A stretch of DNA of 64,000 nt. It comes from Sipunculus nudus. Lineage: Eukaryota; Annelida; Sipuncula; Golfingiida; Sipunculidae. Every line of letters begins with the position of its first letter. The first letter of the stretch is position 1. This document shows, piece after piece, positions 24,078 to 35,840 of this stretch. A program made the translations under genes and the position numbers. The notes below the pieces were generated by a model that saw only the letters and a program-made list of their open reading frames with translations, was not told the origin of the DNA and did no database searches. Location: NCBI GenBank assembly GCA_026874595.1, contig CM049322.1:36940340-37004339 (forward strand), read 5' to 3'.

Positions 24078-24236
24078 GGACCCACCTTCTATGTACACCC
24101 CTCCGTTTACCTGAGAACAGTCACGTGTGAGCTGATGGGATTATAACCTGATTAGCACTTAGCCGCCGACGGCGACGCAACAGGTTTCAGATTTCTGTTG
24201 CGTCGCCGGCCCACCCAAGGGCTAACTGGGGTTATA
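24078..24236. repeat. SINE-body fragment followed by a long imperfect fold-back
   Basis: The left part resembles 22915-22982. The right part (24139-24236) is an imperfect inverted repeat of about 45-bp arms with a perfect 14-bp inner stem, CGGCGACGCAACAG (24170-24183) against CTGTTGCGTCGCCG (24195-24208), around an 11-nt loop. The outer arms share TATAACC..TTAGC. Confidence 0.7.
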
Positions 24237-24728
24237 GCACGATACGATCCGTTACTCTTAGAGAGGAAATTGTAGAAAAATATTTCCTTTGGTTTTAACA
24301 AACCAATGTTCACATAATGTTGGACGTCCAAAGGCCTGTAATAAAAATAACCATTCTGGAAAGTATGAAGCACCCGTAACATCAACAACTGATATCATTT
24401 GTCCAGAGAGAATTGAAGCATTTACAGCCCCGGTAGACATCTTGCATTTGGTGGCATTCCTGTATAAGGCTTTGTGCCTGTGTACAATTATGTTCATAAT
24501 TTAACTTCCTTGGTGCAAAATAGGCCTGGGAACAGAACAGTAATGTTTTATAGTGGTCAAATATACAATACACGTAGATGTAATGAACAATAATCAGGCG
24601 ATATATGTTAAATCTCACAGTTGTGTATGGAGTGTTATAATCACAGTTAACTGAAGGTGCAATCTACGGACTCAACATTGCGTCAGTCACTGAAAAAAAG
24701 CAATTGAGGAGTTCATTCTTATAGGCTA
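24237..24728. other. unassigned intergenic DNA
   Basis: Several overlapping open frames of 70-80 codons on both strands (24258-24618) show no recognisable motifs. No gene called. Confidence 0.45.
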
Positions 24729-24736
24729 ATTGGCAC

Positions 24737-24831
24737 CATACACCACGCTTCGGCCTTTTGAAATAAGTTCGGCATTGTCAAAATTTTGACTGTGCCGAAC
24801 TGATTTAAAAAAGCCGAAGCGTAGTGAATAG
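24737..24831. mobile_element. hAT-like fold-back MITE, 95 bp, 8-bp target duplication
   Basis: An almost completely self-complementary segment with arms CACGCTTCGGC and GCCGAAGCGTAGTG, then AGTTCGGCA and TGCCGAACT, and GTCAAAATTTTGAC in the centre. It is flanked by direct copies of ATTGGCAC (24729-24736 and 24832-24839). An 8-bp duplication is typical of hAT insertion. A related end (AAAAGGCCGACGCGTAGTGA) is present near 41713-41732. Confidence 0.7.
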
Positions 24832-24839
24832 ATTGGCAC

Positions 24840-25372
24840 ATGGCATTTTCAAGTGGCACTATGTCAGCTGGGCAGGCAATTGGCGGGATACGGGAGTCCG
24901 TGTGATTCGGTCGGCTGCTCTGTCAAGGGAGGTATTTTGCAATGTTTATTCAAAGTCTGTAAATTCATAAACAAATTTGATCAGTCCAGTTACATTGAAA
25001 GTCACTTTTCGTTGTTACTCCCTCAAGAACTCTTTGTATTTGTTGATTTGTATATAGAAGTTTTTTCCGTATATTTTAACAATGTAAATATTCATGTAAC
25101 TCCTGAATACAGTAATTTAGTAGTAGTGCTGTTGAGGAGGATGTTACAATTTTATGTATAAAACATGAACTTGTCAGAAATAAGATTGACCTTGAATCAT
25201 CTCGATGAGTCACTGGTTATGCGCAGAAACGTTTTCAACATATGCTGTTTTTAAATCAAGCTATAATGGTCTTTTGTATGTAACAGTATATATACGCATT
25301 AATAGAAGGACAATTTGCACACATCGAGCATCGCCTCTTGCGATCAATCATGCCGCTTCAAATGCGGCTATA
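24840..25372. other. unassigned intergenic DNA
   Basis: A 102-codon open frame at 24853-25161 (+) has no recognisable motif. No gene called. Confidence 0.45.
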
Positions 25373-25377
25373 CGCGT

Positions 25378-25563
25378 CAGTGGCGGACCCGGGGGGGGAT
25401 TGGGTAAAGGGGGTCCAGACCCCCCTATTAGGAGCCGAAACAACCTTTTTTAGGGTTTGAGATAAAATATAATTTCTCCGGAACAGAGTACCTTTTTTAT
25501 AGGTTTTCTCTAAGTCTTCCTGCTTGACCCCCCCCCCTTTCCAACATCCTGGATCCTCCCCTG
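25378..25563. mobile_element. 186-bp MITE with CAGTGGCGGACC/GGATCCTCCCCTG ends
   Basis: The left end is CAGTGGCGGACCCGGGGGG. The right end reads CCCCCCCCTTTCC and then ATCCTGGATCCTCCCCTG, an imperfect inverted copy. CGCGT occurs immediately outside both ends (25373-25377 and 25564-25568), a 5-bp target duplication. Related ends are at 58860-58920 and 61734-61845. Confidence 0.7.
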
Positions 25564-25661
25564 CGCGTATTGTTTGATCTGGTAGGAATATCGTTTTTCG
25601 AGGAGATACAATACAGGATTGCAATCCACAATCACAGAAACCTCCGAAGCTCCTCGAAGTC

Positions 25662-25663
<2 letters not shown>

Positions 25664-25716
<53 letters not shown>

Positions 25717-26788
25717 AATATTTATAAAAGGAATTCGGTTCAGGTTTGTTCGCGATGTTCTCTAAAACTGCGTTGTGTACAATATTGTGCCATACATCAG
25801 TTTAAAGGTTATTATCCCCGCAGTGACATAGGCGATATGAAAATAAATAATTTTTAATGTACATATAATTTTGAGTGATTTTTCCTTTTTTACCGAGCAC
25901 AGCCGAACTTCCTTCGACAATCACCGGAATGCGTGCATCGTGGTCACCTAACCTCTAACACTAAGGACTATTGTTCATATGAATAACGCTTACTTTCAAT
26001 GAGGGATTTGACCCACGTGCGTAGTCAGTAAAAGAGAAAAACACATGTTTCTCGCTTTATGAAATGGAGAGTTCAACCCAGGAGGATTAATGACAAAACC
26101 TAATTCAAGGTCCCAATTTCAGGAACAGGGCTGGGTGGGTGGGTTGGGATTGGGTGGTGGCTGGGGTTTCAGGCCTCAAATTTGTCTGTTACGATAAAAG
26201 AAATGTTGCGGTGGTTGAAAATGGGATACGGACCCTCTGCATGGAGTCCCGTTGGGTCCGCTTCTGCTATTTACGAGGTATCATATTTCTGCTTTTTTCT
26301 TCAGGAACAGTTTCCTTGCAACGTACATTTAAAAATATTTCATGTGTTCCTCACATCAACCTAATCTTTATACATCCAACGATTGAATCCAGTCAAATAT
26401 CATCGAAAACCTGAATGCCCCCGCGTCTCATTCCGGTTCGCAATGTAAACACCATCACTGACCAAGTCTTCAAGGTAAACATACCGGGGTATAAATTTCT
26501 TGCCATGAGGACAGCCCCACAAAATAAATGTTAAAAATATTGGAGCGACTGCAGGATCACTCACGCACGTTTTCTGATCACAGAAGTGTTGTGCCTCACA
26601 GAGGTGCGTGAGTTATTCTGTAGTCGTGCCAAAATGTTTATACATATCTTATGGAGACAGTTTCCCACTGTAAACCTATATTTTCTGATAACTTTTAGAA
26701 TAAAAAAAAATGAGCAAACTTTTCACATCTCAGTTAATAAATCTCCCCAACCCCGGGATTAAGCCCGGTATACCGGGTCTATCAGCTA

Positions 26789-26830
<42 letters not shown>
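25664..26830 (+). repeat. dispersed repeat family C, copy 2, (TA)n at both ends
   Basis: The core 25715-26791 lies between TA tracts (25664-25714 and 26792-26830). It shares with copy 1 the start CTAATATTTATAAAAGGAAT, the GCCGAACTTCCTTC block, GAGGGATTT, GGATTAATGACAAAACCT, GGGTCCGCTTCTGCTA and the end TCCCCAACCCC..CCCGGTATACCGGGTCTATCAG. It is about 400 bp longer than copy 1 because of an insertion near 26390-26730. Confidence 0.65.
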
Positions 26831-26834
<4 letters not shown>

Positions 26835-27485
26835 AATTATATATAAAATTATATACGTGATATTCCTTGTAACTAAACAGCTGTGCCGGGCGTTCGGCAC
26901 TCCTGTATTGTTTTCTTGAAAACTGGATTTGTACTTAAACATTTCCTTGGACATATTACGCCCTTCTTGAATTTTATCTTTACAAATGAAATCAAATCAA
27001 GAATATACTAAATATATTCATTTTTACTTATTTAAGTTTTTGGCTGAAAGCCCCCAGGCCCGATATAGATTATGAGACCTTGAACCGTTAATTGTCCATT
27101 CCATGCATAATTATATATAAATCCAGCACTGAAAAAAAGCTATTTTCTTCTGTTTCGAGAAACTCTATGCATGGTGTGTCTTTTAGGAGCTCTTCGTAGA
27201 ATGAATGTTTGTATAGCTGAAACTGACCTCCCAGTGAAGCATTGAGGTTGTTATCAGGGCCACCTATAGCCTGACATGTATGAGATGAACAGAATGTTGG
27301 CATGTGTATGCAAATGTCATGTATATTGTACTATTTTACAGGCATTATGCACCGGTTTCGGCCATAAAACACTATATAAAGCGCAGATAGGGAAAATAAT
27401 GCATTATCAGAGCCGGTATATGCAGTACAGAATAGTTTCGAAAGCTTAGGTTGAGTTAATATTTTATCCAGTAATATGGCATTTG
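26831..27485. other. unassigned intergenic DNA
   Basis: No supported gene. Confidence 0.5.
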
Positions 27486-27567
27486 ATATATATATATATA
27501 TATATATATATATCTATATCTATATCTATATATATATATCTCTCTCTCAAGGAGTATTAATACTTAG

Positions 27568-27606
<39 letters not shown>
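27486..27606. repeat. (TA)n/(CT)n tracts
   Basis: Two TA tracts separated by CTATAT and (TC)n elements. Confidence 0.9.
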
Positions 27607-27609
<3 letters not shown>

Positions 27610-28307
27610 ACCTTTAATATAAATGTGGAAAAATATTAAAGTATAACAAGGTCATATCAATCGGTCTACATGTCAGACCTTTTAAGTAAGCACACTGTCA
27701 CACACATGCATGCAGACATATAAACAAAAAGGATATACATCTGTAGATCAATAACAATATAAAAGCATAAATGTATTATAAATTCATATTAAATGACTGT
27801 CTATTACAATAGCCTATTGATGTTTTACTCATCAAAGCCATTATTCCAACCGGAGCACGCAACAAGAGTTGGTATTGAATCTCTAGAAATTGTTCTGAAG
27901 GTCGCAATGAGCCGCTGCTTGGCGGAAACCAAGTCTGTCATGCACGTAGCAGTGTTGTTATGAGTTCATGCGCACATATGAAAAGAGAACATTCAACAGT
28001 TATGTGTCTCCTCCAAATATTTACGACCGTGACGTGTGTCTAGCGTACAGTGTATGTACTGAAAGGTTGAAGGTTAGTAAAGAAGTTACGAAGCCAGGGT
28101 TATAAGGGGTGTTGAGGGGTGGGGGGTTGGGTTTAAGCATTTATAAACCTTGACTGAATAAACTATTACAACTGTGCAAAACTTCTTTTGAAAACTGCAG
28201 GGTTTTAAATAATATGCAGGCATCAAATCAGCTAGGGGCGGAAAACTACGGCCCGCGTACTCTATGCGGAGAAGGGGGGGGGGGGGGGGGAGGGGGGCTA
28301 TTTCAGG
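27607..28307. other. unassigned DNA ending in a long G tract
   Basis: No supported gene. A run of about 20 G, interrupted once by A, lies at 28270-28297. Confidence 0.5.
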
Positions 28308-29574
28308 GTTAGCCCTATAGTGATCACCGTGTAAGTCCGTCCGTCCGTCCATGACGCTTTCATTCGCGCACGATAGCTCAACAAAAACATGCTTGACCTT
28401 TCTCATATTCGCAGGAATGTTTGTTTTCTGTGAGGGCTCCAGACCTATTGAATAACAGACGTGTCAGAATTCCAATATGGCCGCCAGAGCACAATCGGTG
28501 ATATTATTTTGCGAGCGATATCTCAACAACAACATGCTTTAACTTTCTCATATTCACAGGGATGATTGGTACTAATGAGGGTCCCAGGCCTATTGAATTA
28601 CAGACCTGTTTAGATTCCAATATGACCGCCAGAGCACAATCGCGCGAGATCTCAACAAGAACATGAATGACCTTTCTGAGGGATATTTGGTACCTATGAG
28701 CACTCCATCCCTATCAAAATTCAGGACTGTCGGAATTCCAATATGGCCGCCAGAGCACAATTCGTGATTTTCTTCCTCGCACAATATCTCAACAAGAAAT
28801 ATCTCAACAAGAACAAGCTCGATCTTTCTCATATTCACAGGGATAATAAGTATCTATGAGGACTCCATACCTATACAAGCCTGGTAGAATTCCAAAATGG
28901 CCGCCAAAGCAGATTCGTTGATTTTCTTTCCCATGCGATATCTCACCAATAACTTGCAAGACCTTTTCCAAATTCACAGGGATCATTGGGGCCTATGAGT
29001 GCCCCAGTCCTATTGAATTCCAGACCTGGCTGCCATATTTCCAAAATGGCTGCCAAAACACAATCGGTGATTTTGTTTTGCGCGCGATATATCAACAAGA
29101 ACATGCTAGATATTTCATATATGCACATAGATGATTGGTACCTATGAGGGCTCCAGACCCGTCAAATTACAATGTCCGCCTAAAATCAAATTTGGCGGCC
29201 AGACCAAAATCAGAGATCTTCTGTCGCAAAAATTTTCAAACAGAATACCCTTGATCTCTTTCAAATTCACAGGGATGATTGGTGCCTGTGAGCACTCCAT
29301 CCCTATTGAATTACCCACTTGCTAAAACTCAAATATGGCCGCCACAGTACAATCCGTGATTATGTATTGCACACATTATTTCAGACATATCTCTTTTTAT
29401 ATGATTTGAACCAGTAGGATTTTTGTTCCCTCATGCTTATTGATAAAAACATGTTTTTGTTTGTCATATTTTCCAACTATAAACTAAACTTTTTACCCAT
29501 GTGTAAATTAGTCCATCACTACCAGAAATATGGGGCCTTCTGAGGACCATTGTCCGACCACATCTAGTTTTATA
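28308..29574 (+). mobile_element. family A element, copy 2
   Basis: Begins TTAGCCCTATAGTGATCACC and GTCCGTCCGTCC, followed by about eight degenerate units with CGATATCTCAACAAGAACAT and CCAATATGGCCGCCAGAGC. Ends GGGGCCTTCTGAGGACC and TTGTCCGACCACATCTAG. It is longer and more diverged than copy 1. Confidence 0.75.
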
Positions 29575-29743
29575 TGTTTTTATCTATTTTAGTCTTTTAA
29601 TGGTTTAGTCCATAATTATATACGGCGCCTTGGTTAAGCATTCATTCTTAGATATGTTTTTTTATGTTTATAATAAAAAGATAAATATTTCGCGGCCCTG
29701 TTTAATCGGAAATGATTATAGCCATATACAGAGTGTTAATTTA

Positions 29744-29748
<5 letters not shown>

Positions 29749-29820
<72 letters not shown>
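29749..29820. repeat. (TA)n microsatellite
   Basis: About 36 uninterrupted TA units. Confidence 0.95.
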
Positions 29821-29822
<2 letters not shown>

Positions 29823-32679
29823 GACAATTGGTTTTAAATAGACCATGAAAGGTTGGTGGTTTTCCTCCTTGTTTTTTTCCTCCTTTACTCCTTTGTTTCC
29901 TTTGTTTCCTTTGTTTCTTTTGTTACCTCTACCTCAACAGACTTCAGAACGCCACCATCCATGCCATGGAAATCGGGAAATGCCTAACACAAGTTATTAC
30001 AACTATTTGTCTTATCCATGTAACATATGTAAAGTTTTACATATTCGAATATCCTAACAATCCTATACTCGCTAAATAAAACTGAATTTAATCTCATTAT
30101 ATCATGCCTACGATTTGTTGTCACCGACGCGGAGGAGGTCATGTTTTCACCTGTCTCTTTTTTGGCTCTTTGATTCGTTGGTCACAAGATTTAGGAAAAC
30201 ACTGCCCGACCAACTTTTTCGAAGCGGTATGAAGGAGGAGGACATTGGCTAAGAAAGAAACTATTAAATATTTTTCGGTACCGGATATATGGGCGGATTC
30301 AGTATGAATGTTATGCCATGCCGGAGATGAGTGTCAATCATTGAGGGAGGCGGGGCTTATTGGGATGAATGTGTTAATTGCTATGTTCACATTTTGGTAC
30401 CTACTCAGGCCCCCTTTCTCCCCACCCCCCGGCAAGTGCAAAATCATAGATTAAATTTGTTTTTGTTTTTAAATTTTCTTCTGTCATTTCTGCTTGCCCT
30501 AGATCTCCAGTATAGATGATTTTCAAAAACTGACATTTGACTCGGGTTTGGACCTGAAATTTATTTTTGATCTTGACCTTGTTCCAAAGATCGTACACTT
30601 CATAACCAATCCCCATTATGGCTCAGTTGTGGTGCACAAATCTTAACTTCTTATTCAACTTGTTTCACCCAAGGCATTGTTAAGGCCACGAATATTTCGA
30701 CCCCAGCAAATGCACTCGATCCATGAGAATTGTCGTCTGCTGTGTTTTGGTCGAATTAGCGGGCAGCGCGGGTTTTTTTCACGTTATTTCAGATACAAGC
30801 CTGTGGCTGCGACAGGAATACCGACGTTTAAAAAAGGATCTGTTTATCATTATGATTGGAAATATGACTAAATATTGTCTTTCTTTTGCGATGTAAATGG
30901 CCCGAACACTCAGTGGCATTAATCGAGGACAGGTGTCGCTAGATTAGTGGGAAGGTAGATTTAGCGTTTGGATCAACAGTATTTTTCTATGTCGTTATGG
31001 AATTTAAACAATTTTCAAAACACGGAGAGGATTTTTCCTGTTGACTCCCAAGTTTTAGTTCAGGACATTACTAGGAGGCGGATAAAGATGTGATTAAATT
31101 ATTAAAATAATTATTCAATTAATCGAGAATTCAAACTAACTATTAACATTTTACTAAAAATATTTAAGGCTCTTTTATAATAATTACCGTGCCACGTACC
31201 AACATAAATAATTCAGATTTAAATATCACAAACGTTTAACTGTTATAAAAATGGCAGTCATCATGTTGTATAGTTGGGTATTTGATCCACCTTGCATCAG
31301 TTATTTTACAATTATACGGGGGCTTAGAATATGCATTATGCCACCCATACGGTCGACCTACATATAGGCTGACATACGGCCTGCTGTCACTGTATGCTGG
31401 TCAATTACCGGTAGGTAGAGTTCTGAATACTATTTGACATGGCGGATGATCGGGTACTGATCATAATATTGTGAAAACGATTCAACGATTTTTTGTTAGA
31501 GGCTCAAAATTTGCCATGTTATGTTTTTAAAATGATAAGTAGCTAATGTATGCAATGAAGTGTCATTCCAGGAAAACCACTGCAAAAAAATTTAAGGTGC
31601 CCATTCACATACCGTTTAAAAAAGGTAGGTTGAATTTGTTTTATTTTGTCGGGCCCCAGTCCCCACATATTATAAACACGTTGATATAAACATAACGAGC
31701 AGCCTGTGTCTGGTGATTTCCTCGTTTTGTGGCCTTTTTTTGTTTTATAAAAGCTCCAAGCGATTACCTTTAATTTACAAAGGTCAGATAGGTGATTGGG
31801 CCCCTTTAAATGTCTGCAATCGCCGAGCGATGCCAAGGGATCCCTCGATGGCCCTCCCTAACCCCCTCAAAACCCCCTGGTTGTCCAACAAAGTTAGTTA
31901 AGGTCAAAATAATTTTCAGTATTATTAGTGACTATTACTTTGGCCAAAAAAGTCACTTGTGGAAAACCAGCCGTGTTGCAGAGCTGGTGCAAATATAGAC
32001 AGATCTAGGCGATAATTGGGGTTCGGTTATGGAATAATGAACCTTCGAAACACGTACGAAGTCAAATATAAATATGATAAATAAATCCGTCTGTATGACT
32101 GATATTATGCCAAAAGACAAGTATTTGAAAATCAGCCCTATTGGAGAGCTAGGAAACGCGGAACCCAATCATGGAAAGAAAAAAAAAATGACATATATAT
32201 ATAAGAAAATCAACCCACAAAAAGTGACCTAAATATTGATATACAGAAATAAAGCCATCAACCAGTTTAAACCTTCCCTTCCTACGAATGATGGCTCAGA
32301 TATTATGTATGCATGTAAACCAGATCTTTATGGAGAAATGTTAGTAAATTCAACCAGTATAGAATTCGCCAATATAGCTGTGTCGTCTAAGTAGGGTAGG
32401 AGATAAAAATTATGGATACGTTGTTAAAGTGACAATCACTAATACTGGAATTGCATTCAGTAAAGCGCATACCTCAGGGCTAAAGAATCTGAATTGGTCC
32501 GTCCTTTTGTCTAACTCACTTATAATATTTTCTTGCTTTCGGACATGCCCGCACCACATAATCGTGGGCCGGGTTTCAGTTAGCATAATTCCTTATCGAT
32601 GGCGGTGCGTTAGACCCTCGGCTAAATAATATCGAATCCTTCAAGACTTGTGTGTGTGTGTGTGTGTGTGGGGGGGGGG
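29821..32679. other. unassigned intergenic DNA
   Basis: Nearly 2.9 kb without a supported gene, RNA or repeat boundary. Open frames stay below 100 codons and lack motifs. A (GT)n(G)n tract is at 32650-32679. Confidence 0.5.
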
Positions 32680-32830
32680 ATATGGAAAATGACCCTTTTA
32701 GGACACACAAGGTATCGTTTCTGACACTTCAATACAAATAAACGGACATTCCAGGGCGTGGTCACAGAGAAGATGCGTCACAACGACTTAGCGTCATCGT
32801 AAATTAAAATACAGATCACGCAACAACTTA
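32680..32830 (+). repeat. dispersed repeat family F, copy 2
   Basis: Shares GATATGGAAAATGACCC..TTAGGACACAC, CATTCCAGGGCGTGGTCAC and the GCGTC end with 47940-48090 and 897-1030. Confidence 0.6.
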
Positions 32831-33290
32831 AATGGGATCTTCCCAGTCGTATTTTCTTAGTAATCGGTTCAGAAGTTTTTTTGAGTAATCCTACCGATCT
32901 ACAAACAGACCTAACCATAAACATACAGACATGGATAAAAACACAACCTCCTTATCGGAGGCAATGAAAGGCGCTCACCTGGCATGATATATACCGGGTC
33001 TGCTTGGGAATTAAAAAGCAGATACTGAGTCTTTGTATCCCAAAAACCGGGGAATGAGAAAAGGGCGCGGACTCTAGGACACAATATTGATACAATTCTG
33101 TACTCAGTCAACGCTTTCATAAGTTGTACTCAAAAGTGTAAAATATGGATCCAGGGCTCCTGTTGTACAATTGTTATTTTAGCGCATGTATGCCGGGGCT
33201 GACTTTGTGTGGTCTCGGCACGCTGTGTTTATACTTGTCAAAAAACAACAAGATGTTAAAGTCTACCGTTTGTAGCGCAATACAGTTCTG

Positions 33291-33291
<1 letters not shown>
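32831..33291. other. unassigned intergenic DNA
   Basis: No supported gene. Confidence 0.5.
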
Positions 33292-33355
<64 letters not shown>

Positions 33356-33424
33356 ATATATAACAAGGAATAACTGTATAATTGTATTTTTTTCATTTAT
33401 TTTCTTTCAGTAAGGCAGGGAAGG

Positions 33425-33489
<65 letters not shown>

Positions 33490-33560
33490 TATATATATAT
33501 AACTAGGAATAATTGCATAAAATAATATTTTATTTATTTTCTTCCAGTATAAGGCAGCAA
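33292..33560 (+). repeat. tandem duplication of (TA)n plus ~65-bp pyrimidine-rich segment
   Basis: (TA)n, AACAAGGAATAA, TTATTTTCTTTCAG and AAGGCAG are repeated as (TA)n, AACTAGGAATAA, TTATTTTCTTCCAG and AAGGCAG. Both copies contain a good 3' splice-site-like string, but no exon can be supported. Confidence 0.75.
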
Positions 33561-34339
33561 AAGTCCCCACTACCTTGGATCTGCCCCTGACAGGTGTCCG
33601 TAACAAGACCTTGGCCCGAGTTTCTTTGCTCGGAGTAAATTTGCAAACCGGAAGCATACGCTAAAAACGTTCTCAATCCTACATAATTACGTAACCATAT
33701 TACACCGACCTTATTTTGCCAATTTTACCAAAGCAACAGTCTTTATTTTCTTCCTACAGTCACGCAAAATGTGACTTGCATTTGCAGCACAAACAGTCAC
33801 ACACGTTTACATTACAGACATTGAAAGGTTTTTACGGTAATTGCGCAAAGGATGAATTCCCAATGTACGCCTCTCAGTATCTTTACGTAGCAGTTTGAAT
33901 GCAAACACGCACGCCACGGTCGTGTGAAATTGCGGTTTGCTTAGTTTTTTTGCTGCCAATTCGCTGTTCAACAATCTGCTGGGCAAATGGTCTCACGCCA
34001 TACATTGATCGTATATAATACATGACACAACATGTAGATGCAAATACGCGGACAATTGAGATAATTGAAGCGTAGCGTCATATCATACACGACACACCCG
34101 TGAACTTTGAATTGCATGGGTTACAACAACGTGTGGCAGGCTGTAATTTAAGACCAGAAAATTGCTTCTCTTTTATCACTTGTATCTTTGATTTGGAACA
34201 AAAATATACAGGTTAGAGACCTAAATATGTGCAAAGTGTTTTTATTACAGTCATCAGTGATAACAATAAAATATAGTAGAGATGTTTCTCGGCAGATTGT
34301 TTTTCATCACGACACTGCGTAAGAGTAACATTAGCTGCC
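33561..34339. other. unassigned intergenic DNA
   Basis: No supported gene. Confidence 0.5.
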
Positions 34340-34415
34340 AGAAATCTGCATTCAAATGATTGCAAGCCTCCGCCATTCGCTTATTCTGCTTATATTTAAA
34401 CATACATACACATCA
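34340..34415 (-). repeat. dispersed repeat family E, copy 3 (truncated)
   Basis: AATCTGCATTC.AATGA..GCAAGCCT..GCCATTCGCTTATTC matches the left part of copies 1 and 2. Confidence 0.5.
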
Positions 34416-34660
34416 GGGCCCTGCTTGATTAAACGGGTGCCTTCTAGTAATCATCCTGTCCGTCTGGCTGTCCGTCGGCCCAAAAATTTGTTTCCGGATG
34501 ACAACTCCAGTTTTGATGGACATACTGAGGTCAAAGGTCAAGGTCACAGGACTCGCATCTTTAAAAGGATTTTGAAGGCAGTGTAAACAATAGTTGAAGA
34601 ACCATATTGATTTCGACATTACAAGTTCAAAGGTCAAGGTCACAGGATCATCCTACTTAT
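34416..34660 (+). repeat. family A-like left end with GGTCAAGGTCACAGG repeats
   Basis: Begins GGGCCCTGCTTGATTAAACG and CCGTCTGGCTGTCCG, recalling the left end of family A. It then carries two copies of TCAAAGGTCAAGGTCACAGG (about 34530 and 34627) instead of the GATAACTC units. It may be a related but distinct family. Confidence 0.5.
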
Positions 34661-34995
34661 TTATATGCTGACCAGGCTTACAGTTTAATACATCAGATGC
34701 AATCATCCCTCTGTTGCTTGGGATACACCTTCATACATGACTTACACTGATTCAAACCTTAAAATCTTGATTCAGATATTGAAATACTGATTCGGGTAAA
34801 TTCTCTCTTGACTCTGCAACTAAACAGGTCCTTTATTATATATATTTTTTTTTCAAGCACCACTCAGCTCCCATTGAAAGTTTATGGGCCTTTTGCAAGG
34901 CCGGATCTGTCAGTATTCTAGTATTGCAAAATTTATGCGATTTCTGACTTATTCTGCGCATGAATGAACTGTAGGAAACAGTGATGTTGTCGAGT
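34661..34995. other. unassigned intergenic DNA
   Basis: No supported feature. Confidence 0.5.
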
Positions 34996-35425
34996 CAAGA
35001 TCACCCGAGTCCGAATCCAAGTCCGAGTCCAGGCCACTCGTGTCCGAGTCCAGGCCACTCGTGTCCAAGTCCAAGCCACACGAGTCCGAGTCAAGGACAC
35101 ACGAGTCCGAGTCCAGGCCACACGAGTCCGAATCCAGGCCACTCGAGTCCGAATCCAGGCCACTCGAGGCCGAGTCAAGGCCTCACGAGTCCGAGTCCAG
35201 GCCACTCGAGTCCGAATCCCGGCCACTCGAGTCCGAGTCCAGGCTACTCGAGTCCGAGTCCAGGCCACTCGAGTCCGAGTCCAGGTCAATCGAGTCCGAG
35301 TCCAGGCCACAAGATACCGAGTCCAGGCCACAAGATACCGAGTCCAGGCCACTCGAGTCCAAATCGTGGCCACTCGAGTCCGAGAGTAGGTTACACGAGT
35401 CCGAGTCCTGGACTCGTGATTCGGT
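34996..35425. repeat. 21-bp minisatellite (GAGTCCGAGTCCAGGCCACT core)
   Basis: About 20 degenerate 21-bp units. The unit length is divisible by three and lacks stops in several frames, so open frames of 140 to 180 codons appear on both strands (SESRPLE-type plus, WTRTRVA-type minus). Purely periodic composition and the same core at 1-485 argue for a satellite rather than a gene. Confidence 0.9.
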
Positions 35426-35473
35426 AAGAATAAAGCGGGTCTGGGTAGGCCATATCCGCTGACCAACGAGTGC

Positions 35474-35493
35474 ATATATAATATATATATATT

Positions 35494-35533
<40 letters not shown>

Positions 35534-35840
35534 AGGGTGTGTGTGTCTATCAGCCTATTTAAATATCTTTGTATAATTTTAAGACTGAAAACAAAGGGAA
35601 AAGTTTGTTACCTGCATATGATATGGTCATATTTTTATATCTACTTTTATGTTATTATTTTCTTAGTAGATATTACTATCTGGAATGTTTTGCCTCAATA
35701 TCACATGCAAAGTTGGATGGAAGGGGGGGGGGGGGGGGGCTGCGGCACCCCCTGAATATGGTAAGGGGATGACGCGCTTGGGACAGCCTTTATGAACACA
35801 GACACACACTCGCGTGCACACACACACACACACACACAAT
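35474..35840. repeat. simple-sequence cluster: (TA)n, (TG)n, G17, (CA)n
   Basis: (TA)n is at 35474-35508, (TG)n at 35509-35550, a G run of about 17 near 35724-35740, and (CA)n at 35813-35838. Confidence 0.9.

Noticed and set aside
34933-35475. 180-codon minus-strand and 140/148-codon plus-strand open frames
   Set aside because: They are forced by a 21-bp satellite without stops. Composition is purely periodic, with no domain and no splice or start context.
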